From UBA7657 sp049653045 (GTDB lineage Bacteria > Pseudomonadota > Alphaproteobacteria > Micavibrionales > Micavibrionaceae), in the NCBI GenBank assembly GCA_049653045.1, contig JBASFN010000235.1, forward strand, positions 1 through 6,214: a stretch of 6,214 nt of DNA, written 5' to 3'. The translations under genes were made by a program, and so were the position numbers. The notes beneath the pieces are model-generated. The model saw only the letters and a program-made list of their open reading frames with translations. It did not search any database and had not been told where the DNA came from. Of the stretch, positions 1-4,753 are shown one piece after another (positions within the stretch are counted from its first letter, which is position 1; each line of letters opens with the position of its first letter).

Positions 1-2228
1 CGGGCGGTATTGCCGTCGGTATGGCCACCAACATCCCGCCGCATAATCTGGGCGAGGTGGTGGATGCCTGCGTCGCCATGGTCGCCAACCCCGATTTGAG
101 CACCGAGGAAGTCAACGCCATCATCCCCGGTCCCGATTTCCCGACGGGCGCGCAAATCCTGGGGCGCAACGGTATCCGCAACGCCTACCACACTGGCAAC
201 GGCTCCGTCACCATGCGCGCCAAAACCTCTACCGAAGAAATGGGTAAGCGCGAGGCGATCATCGTCCATGAAATCCCCTATCAGGTGAACAAGGGTAAAT
301 TGCTGGAGCGTCTGGGCGAAGTGGCCAGAGAAAAAATCGTTGAGGACATTTCCGAGATCCGCGACGAATCCGACCGCGACGGCGTTCGCATCGTGATTGA
401 ACTGAAAAACAACGCCAACGCCGATGTGGTGCTGAACCAGCTTTATAAACACACGGCTTTGCAAACCAACTTCGCCTGCAACATGGTGGCACTGTCGGGC
501 GGCAAGCCCCAGACCATGCTGGTTAAGGACATGATTAAGGCCTTCGTGAAATTCCGCGAGGAGGTCATCACCCGCCGCACCGCCTATGAACTGGGAAAGG
601 CACGCGAACGCGCCCATATTTTGGCTGGCCTCGCTGTTGCCGTCGCCAATATTGATGAAATTATCGCCCTGATCCGCGCCGCAAAAGACCCGCAGACCGC
701 CCGCGAACAACTGATTGCAAAACCATGGCCGGCCGGGGATGTCGCGCCGCTCATCGCCTTGATCGACGATCCCGAATACGGAATCGACGAAGCGGGCAAC
801 TATAAAATGTCCGAGGCGCAGGCCAAGGCCATCCTCGATCTTCGTTTGCATCGCCTCACGGGGTTAGAGCGCGATAAAATCGGCGGCGAGCTGAAAGAAA
901 TCACCGACCAGATCGCCGAATATCTCGCCATCCTCGCCAGCCGCGAAAAACTGCTACAGGTCTTGGTGGATGAACTGAAAGAGGTCAAAGAAAAATTCGA
1001 CACGCCGCGCCGCACGGAAATCATCGACTCCGAATTTGAAATGGACATTGAATCGCTGATCCAGCGCGAGGATATGGTGGTCACCATCACGCATGGCGGC
1101 TACATCAAGCGCGTGCCTTTGGATGCCTACCGCGCCCAGAAACGTGGCGGCAAGGGACGCTCCGGCATGGCGACCAAGGACGAAGATTTCGTCTCCGACC
1201 TGTTCGTGGCCTCGACCCACACGCCGATTTTGTTTTTCACGTCCAAGGGGCTTGTCCACCGGATGAAGGTCTATCAAGTTCCGCTCGGCAACCCGCAAAG
1301 CCGGGGCAAGGCACTGGTGAATATGCTGCCGCTCGGGGCGGGTGAAAACGTCAATGTGTATTTGCGCGTGCCGGAAAACGAAGATGTCTGGGACAATCTC
1401 GACATCATGTTTGCGACATCGCACGGCTCCGTGCGTCGGAACAAACTGACCGACTTTAAAAATATCCGCGCCAACGGATTGATCGCCATGAAACTGGAAA
1501 ACGATGAAAAACTCGTGTCCGTTAAAATCTGCCGCGACGACGAAGACATCATGCTGGCGTCAAAGGCGGGCAAGGCCATCCGCTTCCCCGTCACGGAAAT
1601 CCGCGTCTTTGCCGGAAGAACGTCCACGGGCGTGCGCGGCATTAAACTGGGCAACGGCGACGAGGTCATATCCATGTCCGTGCTCAAACATCTGGAGGTC
1701 ACGCCGGAAGAGCGCGACGCATACTTGAAACGTGCCGGGGAAATGATCGGCGCGGACGAGGGCGCATCGGTTGATGCCTCCGACGAGAGCGCAGGCGAAA
1801 CCGTCGATACCAACTATCAACTCCCCGATGATCGCTACCGCGAAATGCTGGAGAAGGAACAATTGTTACTGACCGTCTCGAACAAGGGCTTCGGCAAGCG
1901 CACCTCCGCCTACGAATACCGGATTTCCGGCCGGGGCGGGCAGGGCGTGACCAACATGGCCCTCACCGAGAAAAATGGTGGCGCGGTGGTGGCAACATTC
2001 CCCGTCACCGACAATCATCAAATCATGCTGGTGTCGGACAAGGGGCAACTCATCCGCACTCCGGTAGAAAACATCCGCGTCACAGGCCGCAGCGCCCAAG
2101 GCGTCACCGTCTTCAAAGTCGCCCCCGACGAAAACGTCGTCTCCGTCGCCTGGCTGGTGCAGGAAGAGGGCGATGAGGCGGAAGATCAAAACGACGACTC
2201 CGCCATCCCCGAAACCTCCGAAGACTAA
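1..2228 (+). CDS. gyrA: DNA gyrase subunit A, 5'-truncated by the window edge
   Basis: Gyrase A cuts and rejoins DNA in the A2B2 enzyme that introduces negative supercoils. The reading frame is open from base 3, and the first residues read GGIAVGMATNIPPHNL, a GyrA signature near residue 170 in E. coli. The Met at 21 is therefore internal; the quinolone-resistance region and catalytic Tyr lie upstream of the window. Visible are the tower and coiled-coil parts (IPGPDFPTGA, HEIPYQVNK, ILDLRLHRLTGLE near 825-870). The C-terminal beta-pinwheel follows, with six blade repeats near 1085, 1245, 1410, 1565, 1880 and 2035. The GyrA box, needed for DNA wrapping, reads QKRGGKG at 1137-1157 against the usual QRRGGKG, a conservative change. 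It separates GyrA from ParC. A roughly 60-residue insert between blades 4 and 5 (about 1675-1860) resembles alphaproteobacterial GyrA as I recall it. The last 20 or so residues form an acidic tail. The stop is TAA. Confidence 0.98.
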   Translation, partial: GGIAVGMATNIPPHNLGEVVDACVAMVANPDLSTEEVNAIIPGPDFPTGAQILGRNGIRNAYHTGNGSVTMRAKTSTEEMGKREAIIVHEIPYQVNKGKLLERLGEVAREKIVEDISEIRDESDRDGVRIVIELKNNANADVVLNQLYKHTALQTNFACNMVALSGGKPQTMLVKDMIKAFVKFREEVITRRTAYELGKARERAHILAGLAVAVANIDEIIALIRAAKDPQTAREQLIAKPWPAGDVAPLIALIDDPEYGIDEAGNYKMSEAQAKAILDLRLHRLTGLERDKIGGELKEITDQIAEYLAILASREKLLQVLVDELKEVKEKFDTPRRTEIIDSEFEMDIESLIQREDMVVTITHGGYIKRVPLDAYRAQKRGGKGRSGMATKDEDFVSDLFVASTHTPILFFTSKGLVHRMKVYQVPLGNPQSRGKALVNMLPLGAGENVNVYLRVPENEDVWDNLDIMFATSHGSVRRNKLTDFKNIRANGLIAMKLENDEKLVSVKICRDDEDIMLASKAGKAIRFPVTEIRVFAGRTSTGVRGIKLGNGDEVISMSVLKHLEVTPEERDAYLKRAGEMIGADEGASVDASDESAGETVDTNYQLPDDRYREMLEKEQLLLTVSNKGFGKRTSAYEYRISGRGGQGVTNMALTEKNGGAVVATFPVTDNHQIMLVSDKGQLIRTPVENIRVTGRSAQGVTVFKVAPDENVVSVAWLVQEEGDEAEDQNDDSAIPETSED

Positions 2229-2229
2229 A

Positions 2230-2263
2230 CCCTCTCCCTTCAGGGAGAGGGCAGGGTGAGGGT
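2230..2263. repeat. Perfect 10-bp inverted repeat just after gyrA, with GGG-rich tail
   Basis: Starting two bases after the gyrA stop, arms 2230-2239 (CCCTCTCCCT) and 2242-2251 (AGGGAGAGGG) are perfectly complementary around a 2-base centre. They are followed by CAGGGTGAGGGT. No T-tract follows, so it is not a standard intrinsic terminator, although the hairpin could slow polymerase or protect the gyrA mRNA 3' end. From memory, closely similar CCCTCTCCC...GGGAGAGGGCAGGGTGAGGG units recur between genes in many proteobacteria. That points to a REP-like dispersed element, but only a genome count can confirm it. Confidence 0.7.
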
Positions 2264-2266
2264 ACT

Positions 2267-2347
2267 CGTCATTGCGAGCCAAAGGCGAAGCAATCCAGAA
2301 AACAGACAGATGGATTGCTTCGTTGGCTCCGCTTCCTCGCAATGACG
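2267..2347. repeat. CGTCATTGCGAG-type palindromic intergenic repeat
   Basis: The outer arms CGTCATTGCGAG (2267-2278) and CTCGCAATGACG (2336-2347) are a perfect 12-bp inverted repeat. The inner arms CGAAGCAATCCA (2286-2297) and TGGATTGCTTCG (2311-2322) are another perfect 12 bp around a 13-base loop. The segments between the arms differ (7 bases on the left, 13 on the right), so the folded hairpin has one imperfect internal region. The type GTCATTGCGAG...GAAGCAATCC is familiar to me as a widespread dispersed intergenic palindrome; the copy number here is unknown. It has no coding capacity and is probably non-autonomous. Confidence 0.8.
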
Positions 2348-2360
2348 GATCGTTAAAAAC

Positions 2361-2387
2361 TTCGTGTTCTTCGTGCCCTTCGTGGTG
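2361..2387. repeat. Three tandem 9-base TTCGTG units
   Basis: TTCGTGTTC, TTCGTGCCC and TTCGTGGTG lie head to tail, followed by the A/T-rich AAAATATTTTATAAG. The six-base core TTCGTG is identical in all three units and the last three bases vary. Similar 'cttcgtg...cttcgtggtgaa' strings occur between genes in other bacterial genomes as far as I recall, so this may be a dispersed element. I see no gene reading through it. Confidence 0.6.
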
Positions 2388-2410
2388 AAAATATTTTATA
2401 AGAAATCTGT

Positions 2411-2480
2411 GTCATCCTGACCCCGGCGAAGGCCAGGGGAAGGATCCCGGCGGGATGTTTCGCTTGCGCTCAACATGACG
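2411..2480. repeat. GTCATCCTGA-type palindromic intergenic repeat
   Basis: The outer ends GTCATCCTGA (2411-2420) and TCAACATGAC (2470-2479) are inverted copies with 8 of 10 matches. An inner inverted repeat ATCCCG/CGGGAT lies at 2444-2449 and 2451-2456. The internal text (CCCCGGCGAAGGCCAGGGG, then AAGGATCCCG) matches the layout of the common TCATCCTGA...GAAGGATC dispersed repeats as I remember them. It is a different family from the palindrome at 2267-2347, but lies 63 bases from it in the same spacer. Confidence 0.7.
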
Positions 2481-2505
2481 CTCTAAGGAAAAAGGAGCAC
2501 CCCCC

Positions 2506-2534
2506 TTGACAAATTATGAATAATTTCCTATACT
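2506..2534 (+). promoter_or_regulatory. Near-consensus sigma-70 promoter upstream of coaD
   Basis: The -35 box TTGACA (2506-2511) is a perfect match. The -10 box TATACT (2529-2534) matches 5 of 6 and lies at the ideal 17-base spacing, in a locally A/T-rich stretch. Transcription would start near 2541. It sits immediately after the repeat cluster and about 200 bases before coaD. A 12-base near-palindrome CGGTTTCAACCG (2542-2553) falls at the expected start and could be an operator or a 5' hairpin. Confidence 0.7.
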
Positions 2535-2540
2535 TTATCG

Positions 2541-2708
2541 TCGGTTTCAACCGTCCCCCCGCCGCACTGAAAACCCCTACAAACGGACTATTCCGCCCGA
2601 ACAATCATCCGAAAAGGTTAATTCGTATGAATTCAAACTGAAGGACATCAATAATACAATATATATCAAGGCGTTAGCCTAGAACGCCCGTCCGCATCCG
2701 GGGCTTTT
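2541..2708 (+). ncRNA. Candidate leader RNA of coaD or small RNA (speculative)
   Basis: This is what the promoter at 2506-2534 would transcribe first. No convincing protein gene lies in it. Visible structures are a hairpin at the 5' end (CGGTT/AACCG, 2542-2553), a perfect 6-bp stem GGCGTT/AACGCC at 2670-2675 and 2683-2688 with a 7-base loop, and a terminator-like stem with TTTT at 2686-2708. The last two share bases 2686-2688, so they exclude each other, as in an attenuator. If the terminator works, the product is about 165 bases; if not, it is a 200-base coaD leader. I recognise no known RNA family or riboswitch. Confidence 0.25.
2686..2708 (+). terminator. Weak intrinsic-terminator-like hairpin before coaD
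   Basis: GCCCG (2686-2690) can pair with CGGGGC (2699-2704) with one bulged G, around an 8-base loop, followed directly by TTTT (2705-2708). The stem is only five pairs and the T-tract is short, so function is doubtful. Its left arm overlaps the right arm of the hairpin at 2670-2688. Confidence 0.25.
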
Positions 2709-2733
2709 AGCCGGTAAAGCGGCATGCTACAGT
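2706..2733 (+). promoter_or_regulatory. Possible extended -10 promoter giving leaderless coaD mRNA
   Basis: TGCTACAGT at 2725-2733 reads as an extended -10 element (TG, one base, then TACAGT, 4 of 6 to TATAAT including the key T, A and final T). It ends 7 bases before the coaD ATG, so transcription would start on or next to the A of the start codon. A weak -35, TTTAGC (2706-2711, 3 of 6), lies 16 bases upstream. It fits the lack of a Shine-Dalgarno in front of coaD. Confidence 0.4.
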
Positions 2734-2740
2734 CCCCCGC

Positions 2741-3250
2741 ATGACCAAGACCTCTAAACATCTGATCGGCGTTTACCCCGGCACATTCGATCCCGTGACC
2801 AAGGGGCATTTGCACCTGATACGCCGCGCCAGCCATCTGGTCGATAAACTCGTCATCGGTATTGCGGACAACGCCCGGAAAGGCCCGCTTTTCTCGATCG
2901 AGGAGCGTCTGGCGATGGTCAGGGGCGATATTGCCACCATGCATGAAAAAGGGTGCGAAATCGAAGTTCTGCCTTTTTCCAATCTGCTGGTGCAATTTGC
3001 CCGCGATATGAAGGCGTCCTGCATTTTCCGGGGGCTGCGGGCGGTGTCGGATTTTGAATACGAATTCCAGCTGACGGGCATGAACGCCAAGCTTGACCCC
3101 TCGATTGAGACCGTCTTTTTGATGGCCTCAGACAAGTGGCAATTCGTTTCGGCCTCGTTCGTCAAGGAAATCTGCAGCCTTGGGGGGGATGTCGAGGAAT
3201 TTGTCACCCCGCAAGTGGCTGAAAAACTAAGGAAAAAGTTTCAGAAATAA
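2741..3250 (+). CDS. coaD: Pantetheine-phosphate adenylyltransferase (PPAT)
   Basis: This cytosolic enzyme transfers AMP from ATP to 4'-phosphopantetheine, making dephospho-CoA, the next-to-last step of coenzyme A synthesis. The 169 residues match the usual family length. The nucleotidyltransferase signature YPGTFDPVTKGH spans residues 12-23, with the TxGH nucleotide-binding motif at 20-23. The substrate-binding stretch FRGLRAVSDFEYEFQ is at 96-110 and the C-terminal VSASFVKEI at 136-144. The ATG at 2741 puts the signature at the normal distance from the N-terminus. There is no Shine-Dalgarno before it (the preceding bases are CAGTCCCCCGC), consistent with a leaderless message. Position downstream of gyrA is an order I recall from alphaproteobacteria, but the 512-base spacer with its own promoters suggests independent transcription. 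No clear terminator follows the TAA stop. Confidence 0.97.
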   Translation: MTKTSKHLIGVYPGTFDPVTKGHLHLIRRASHLVDKLVIGIADNARKGPLFSIEERLAMVRGDIATMHEKGCEIEVLPFSNLLVQFARDMKASCIFRGLRAVSDFEYEFQLTGMNAKLDPSIETVFLMASDKWQFVSASFVKEICSLGGDVEEFVTPQVAEKLRKKFQK

Positions 3251-3262
3251 CGGTAACTGCGC

Positions 3263-3289
3263 TTGACGTGCCGGGATTAAATCCATAAT
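3263..3289 (+). promoter_or_regulatory. Probable promoter of tRNA-Lys
   Basis: TTGACG (3263-3268, 5 of 6) and CATAAT (3284-3289, 5 of 6) lie 15 bases apart, shorter than the ideal 17. They sit between the coaD stop and the tRNA 5' end. Transcription would begin near 3296, about ten bases before the mature tRNA, which would leave a short 5' leader for RNase P. The short spacer lowers confidence. Confidence 0.5.
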
Positions 3290-3306
3290 GTGCGTCAATT
3301 CCGGAC

Positions 3307-3382
3307 GACCGCGTAGCTCAGCCGGTAGAGCACCTGACTTTTAATCAGGGGGTCGTGGGTTCGAATCCCACCGCGGTCACCA
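3307..3382 (+). tRNA. tRNA-Lys (anticodon UUU), CCA encoded
   Basis: A complete 76-base cloverleaf. The acceptor stem GACCGCG (3307-3313) pairs perfectly with CGCGGTC (3372-3378). The D stem is GCTC/GAGC (3316-3319 and 3328-3331). The anticodon stem CCTGA/TCAGG (3333-3337 and 3345-3349) encloses the loop CTTTTAA, placing anticodon TTT at 3340-3342 with A at positions 37 and 38. A 5-base variable loop follows. The T stem GTGGG/CCCAC (3355-3359 and 3367-3371) has loop TTCGAAT. The discriminator is A3379 and the CCA end is encoded at 3380-3382. It reads AAA and AAG codons. No intron or mismatched stem is present. Confidence 0.98.
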
Positions 3383-3385
3383 TTT

Positions 3386-3417
3386 CTGCTTCGCCTGTGA
3401 AGCGGGGCATCTTATTT
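3386..3417 (+). terminator. Possible weak terminator after tRNA-Lys
   Basis: CTGCTTC (3386-3392) can pair with GAAGCGG (3399-3405), seven pairs with one U-G, around a 6-base loop. GGCATCTTATTT follows, which is only moderately T-rich and is not directly adjacent. It could end the tRNA transcript or act as a processing hairpin. Partial read-through would supply the next gene, for which I see no separate promoter. Confidence 0.3.
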
Positions 3418-3432
3418 GAAAAGAGCCATGCC

Positions 3433-4116
3433 ATGCAGGAAAAGAGAACCATCGGCAATACAGTGAAAAGGCGCGCCGCGCTTTCCTTCCATCTTGTCGT
3501 CCGTGCTGTTCGCCGTTATCTCCTGACGGGCGTCATGGTGACGGCACCTGTTTTTATCACGCTTTATCTGGCTTATGCGTTTGTGACGTTCGTGGATGGC
3601 GTCGTTGATGGCATCTTGCCGCATTACCGTGTTTTCATGGGCAGCGGCGTGATTTTATCTGTCCTGTTTTTTATCGGCGCGGGGTGGCTGGCCTCGAATA
3701 TTCTCGGGCGGGTATTTATCGGCGTTTCCGAATTTATTATGACGCGAATGCCGTTCATGCGAACGCTCTATAACGCGGTGAAGCAAGTGATCGAAACCTT
3801 GCTCGGGTCACAGGCGAAGGCGTTCCGCGAGGTTGTTCTGGTGGAATTCCCGCGCCCCGGTGCATGGACAATCGGCTTTGTCACCAGCATTCCCAATGGC
3901 GACATCAAAAGCGCTTCGGGGATTGAAGAGGTTGTCACGGTGTTTGTGCCAACCGCGCCCAGCCCGGTCAACGGGTTTATGCTGTTCCTGCCAAGGCACG
4001 AGGTGAAGAAACTGGATATGAGCATCGACGATGCGGTCAAGATGGTGGTGTCGATGGGCATTGTCGCCCCGATGCCGCGCCCGTCAACGCTGTCGCACAC
4101 CCACGAAGGGACTTGA
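3433..4116 (+). CDS. DUF502 family inner-membrane protein
   Basis: A 227-residue protein of the DUF502 family (Pfam PF04367); bacterial members have no settled function. An arginine- and lysine-rich N-terminus (KRRAALSFHLVVRAVRRY, 12-29) precedes two hydrophobic segments at about 30-53 and 71-92. The positive-inside rule places the N-terminus and the long C-terminal domain in the cytoplasm, with a short periplasmic loop. Family hallmarks are MPFMRTLYNAVKQVIETLL (106-124), VVLVEFPRPGAWTIGFVT (134-151), VFVPTAPSPVNGFMLFLPR (170-188) and DMSIDDAVKMVVSMG (195-209). I chose the ATG at 3433, 7 bases after AAGAG. The longer GTG frame from 3355 would start inside the tRNA and adds unrelated residues. 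The stop TGA is one base from the next start, so the two genes are probably one operon. An adjoining recG is a setting I recall for this family in alphaproteobacteria. Confidence 0.92.
   Translation: MQEKRTIGNTVKRRAALSFHLVVRAVRRYLLTGVMVTAPVFITLYLAYAFVTFVDGVVDGILPHYRVFMGSGVILSVLFFIGAGWLASNILGRVFIGVSEFIMTRMPFMRTLYNAVKQVIETLLGSQAKAFREVVLVEFPRPGAWTIGFVTSIPNGDIKSASGIEEVVTVFVPTAPSPVNGFMLFLPRHEVKKLDMSIDDAVKMVVSMGIVAPMPRPSTLSHTHEGT
4105..4111 (+). promoter_or_regulatory. Shine-Dalgarno that fixes the acetyltransferase start
   Basis: GAAGGGA lies 6 bases before the ATG at 4118, inside the last codons of the DUF502 gene. It decides for this start over an in-frame ATG at 4031, which would overlap the DUF502 gene and add 29 arginine- and cysteine-rich residues foreign to the family. 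Placement next to the upstream stop allows translational coupling. Confidence 0.75.
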
Positions 4117-4117
4117 T

Positions 4118-4753
4118 ATGTTTGATCTTGTAAAAAGCATCCAGTCCCGCGACCCGGCCAGGCCAACTTTTTTCGAGGTTCTGTTCGCCTATAACGGGTT
4201 TCATGCGGTTGCGCTCCATCGCTGCGCGAACGTGGTCTGGCGTATGGGCTTACATGCTTTGGCGCGTTTCATGGCGAATATTGCGCGGATTTTTACCGGC
4301 GTTGAAATCCACCCGGAGGCAAGCATCGGCAAAAATCTGTTCATCGATCACGGCACGGGCGTTGTCATCGGCCAGACAACAATCATCAAGGACAATGTCA
4401 CGATATATCACGGCGTCACGCTGGGCGGCATCGGCGCGTCCGGCTCCGTCGATGGAAAACGCCATCCCACCATCGAAAGCAATGCCATGATCGGCGCAGG
4501 CGCGCAGGTTCTTGGCAACATCACAATCGGCGAGGGCGCAAAAGTCGGTGCAAATTCCGTGGTAACAAATGATGTTCCGGCGCATAAAGTCGCGCTCGGC
4601 ATCCCGGCTCGCATCATAGGCTCCGACGCGCACGCTAGAGCCTATGGCATGCCGGGACGCGAGGAAATCGAAACCCTGACCAGCACGATTGATACGCTTC
4701 AAAGGGAAGTCGAGGAGTTGAAGAAATCCCTCCCACCCAAAAAATCAACCTGA
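4118..4753 (+). CDS. cysE: Serine O-acetyltransferase, short form
   Basis: It makes O-acetylserine from L-serine and acetyl-CoA, the committed step of cysteine synthesis in the cytosol. The 211 residues match the short (EpsC/NifP-like) form, not the roughly 270-residue E. coli CysE, whose N-terminal helical part is mostly missing. Retained are RDPA (11-14) and YNGFHAVALHRCANVVW (25-41), then a left-handed beta-helix of hexapeptide repeats from about 60 to 172. IDHGTG (76-81) holds the catalytic His78. The partner acid of E. coli (Asp143) is Glu63 here (GVEIHP), as in other short forms. LGGIG (102-106) and KRHP (114-117) are further family motifs. Residues about 182-205 look like a coiled coil. 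The chain ends in KKST and lacks the C-terminal Ile that E. coli CysE inserts into CysK, so a standard cysteine synthase complex is doubtful. A less likely alternative is another acetyltransferase of the hexapeptide family. Confidence 0.92.
   Translation: MFDLVKSIQSRDPARPTFFEVLFAYNGFHAVALHRCANVVWRMGLHALARFMANIARIFTGVEIHPEASIGKNLFIDHGTGVVIGQTTIIKDNVTIYHGVTLGGIGASGSVDGKRHPTIESNAMIGAGAQVLGNITIGEGAKVGANSVVTNDVPAHKVALGIPARIIGSDAHARAYGMPGREEIETLTSTIDTLQREVEELKKSLPPKKST

Noticed and set aside
1137..1157. QKRGGKG instead of QRRGGKG in the GyrA box as a sign of a changed enzyme.
   Set aside because: Lys for Arg is a conservative swap that keeps the positive charge, and all six pinwheel blades are present, so loss of wrapping is not implied.
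954..1424. Long open frames on the minus strand of gyrA, and others opposite recG, as possible overlapping genes.
   Set aside because: They are what GC-biased codon use produces opposite a real gene; none shows a recognisable domain or a supported start.
2516..2641. A 41-residue open frame starting at ATG 2516 (begins MNNFLYFIVG, ends MNSN).
   Set aside because: The only Shine-Dalgarno-like AAGGAG (2492-2497) is 18 bases upstream, and the ATG lies inside the strong promoter, between its -35 and -10 boxes, so the message would not contain it. The composition looks like no family I know.
2724..2744. A six-codon ORF (MLQSPA) whose TGA overlaps the coaD ATG as ATGA, suggesting translational coupling.
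   Set aside because: It has no Shine-Dalgarno and such tiny frames arise by chance; the leaderless explanation fits the -10 spacing better.
3355..3432. N-terminal extension of the DUF502 protein from a GTG at 3355.
   Set aside because: It would begin inside the T arm of tRNA-Lys and translate tRNA sequence. The ATG at 3433 has a spaced AAGAG and gives a normal family length.
3307..3432. tRNA-Lys 3' end as a phage or island attachment site.
   Set aside because: No integrase gene and no second copy of the tRNA 3' end is visible in the window, and ordinary core genes follow on both sides.
4031..4117. N-terminal extension of the acetyltransferase from ATG 4031.
   Set aside because: It overlaps the DUF502 gene, adds an Arg/Cys-rich stretch typical of a shadow frame, and ignores the strong GAAGGGA before ATG 4118.
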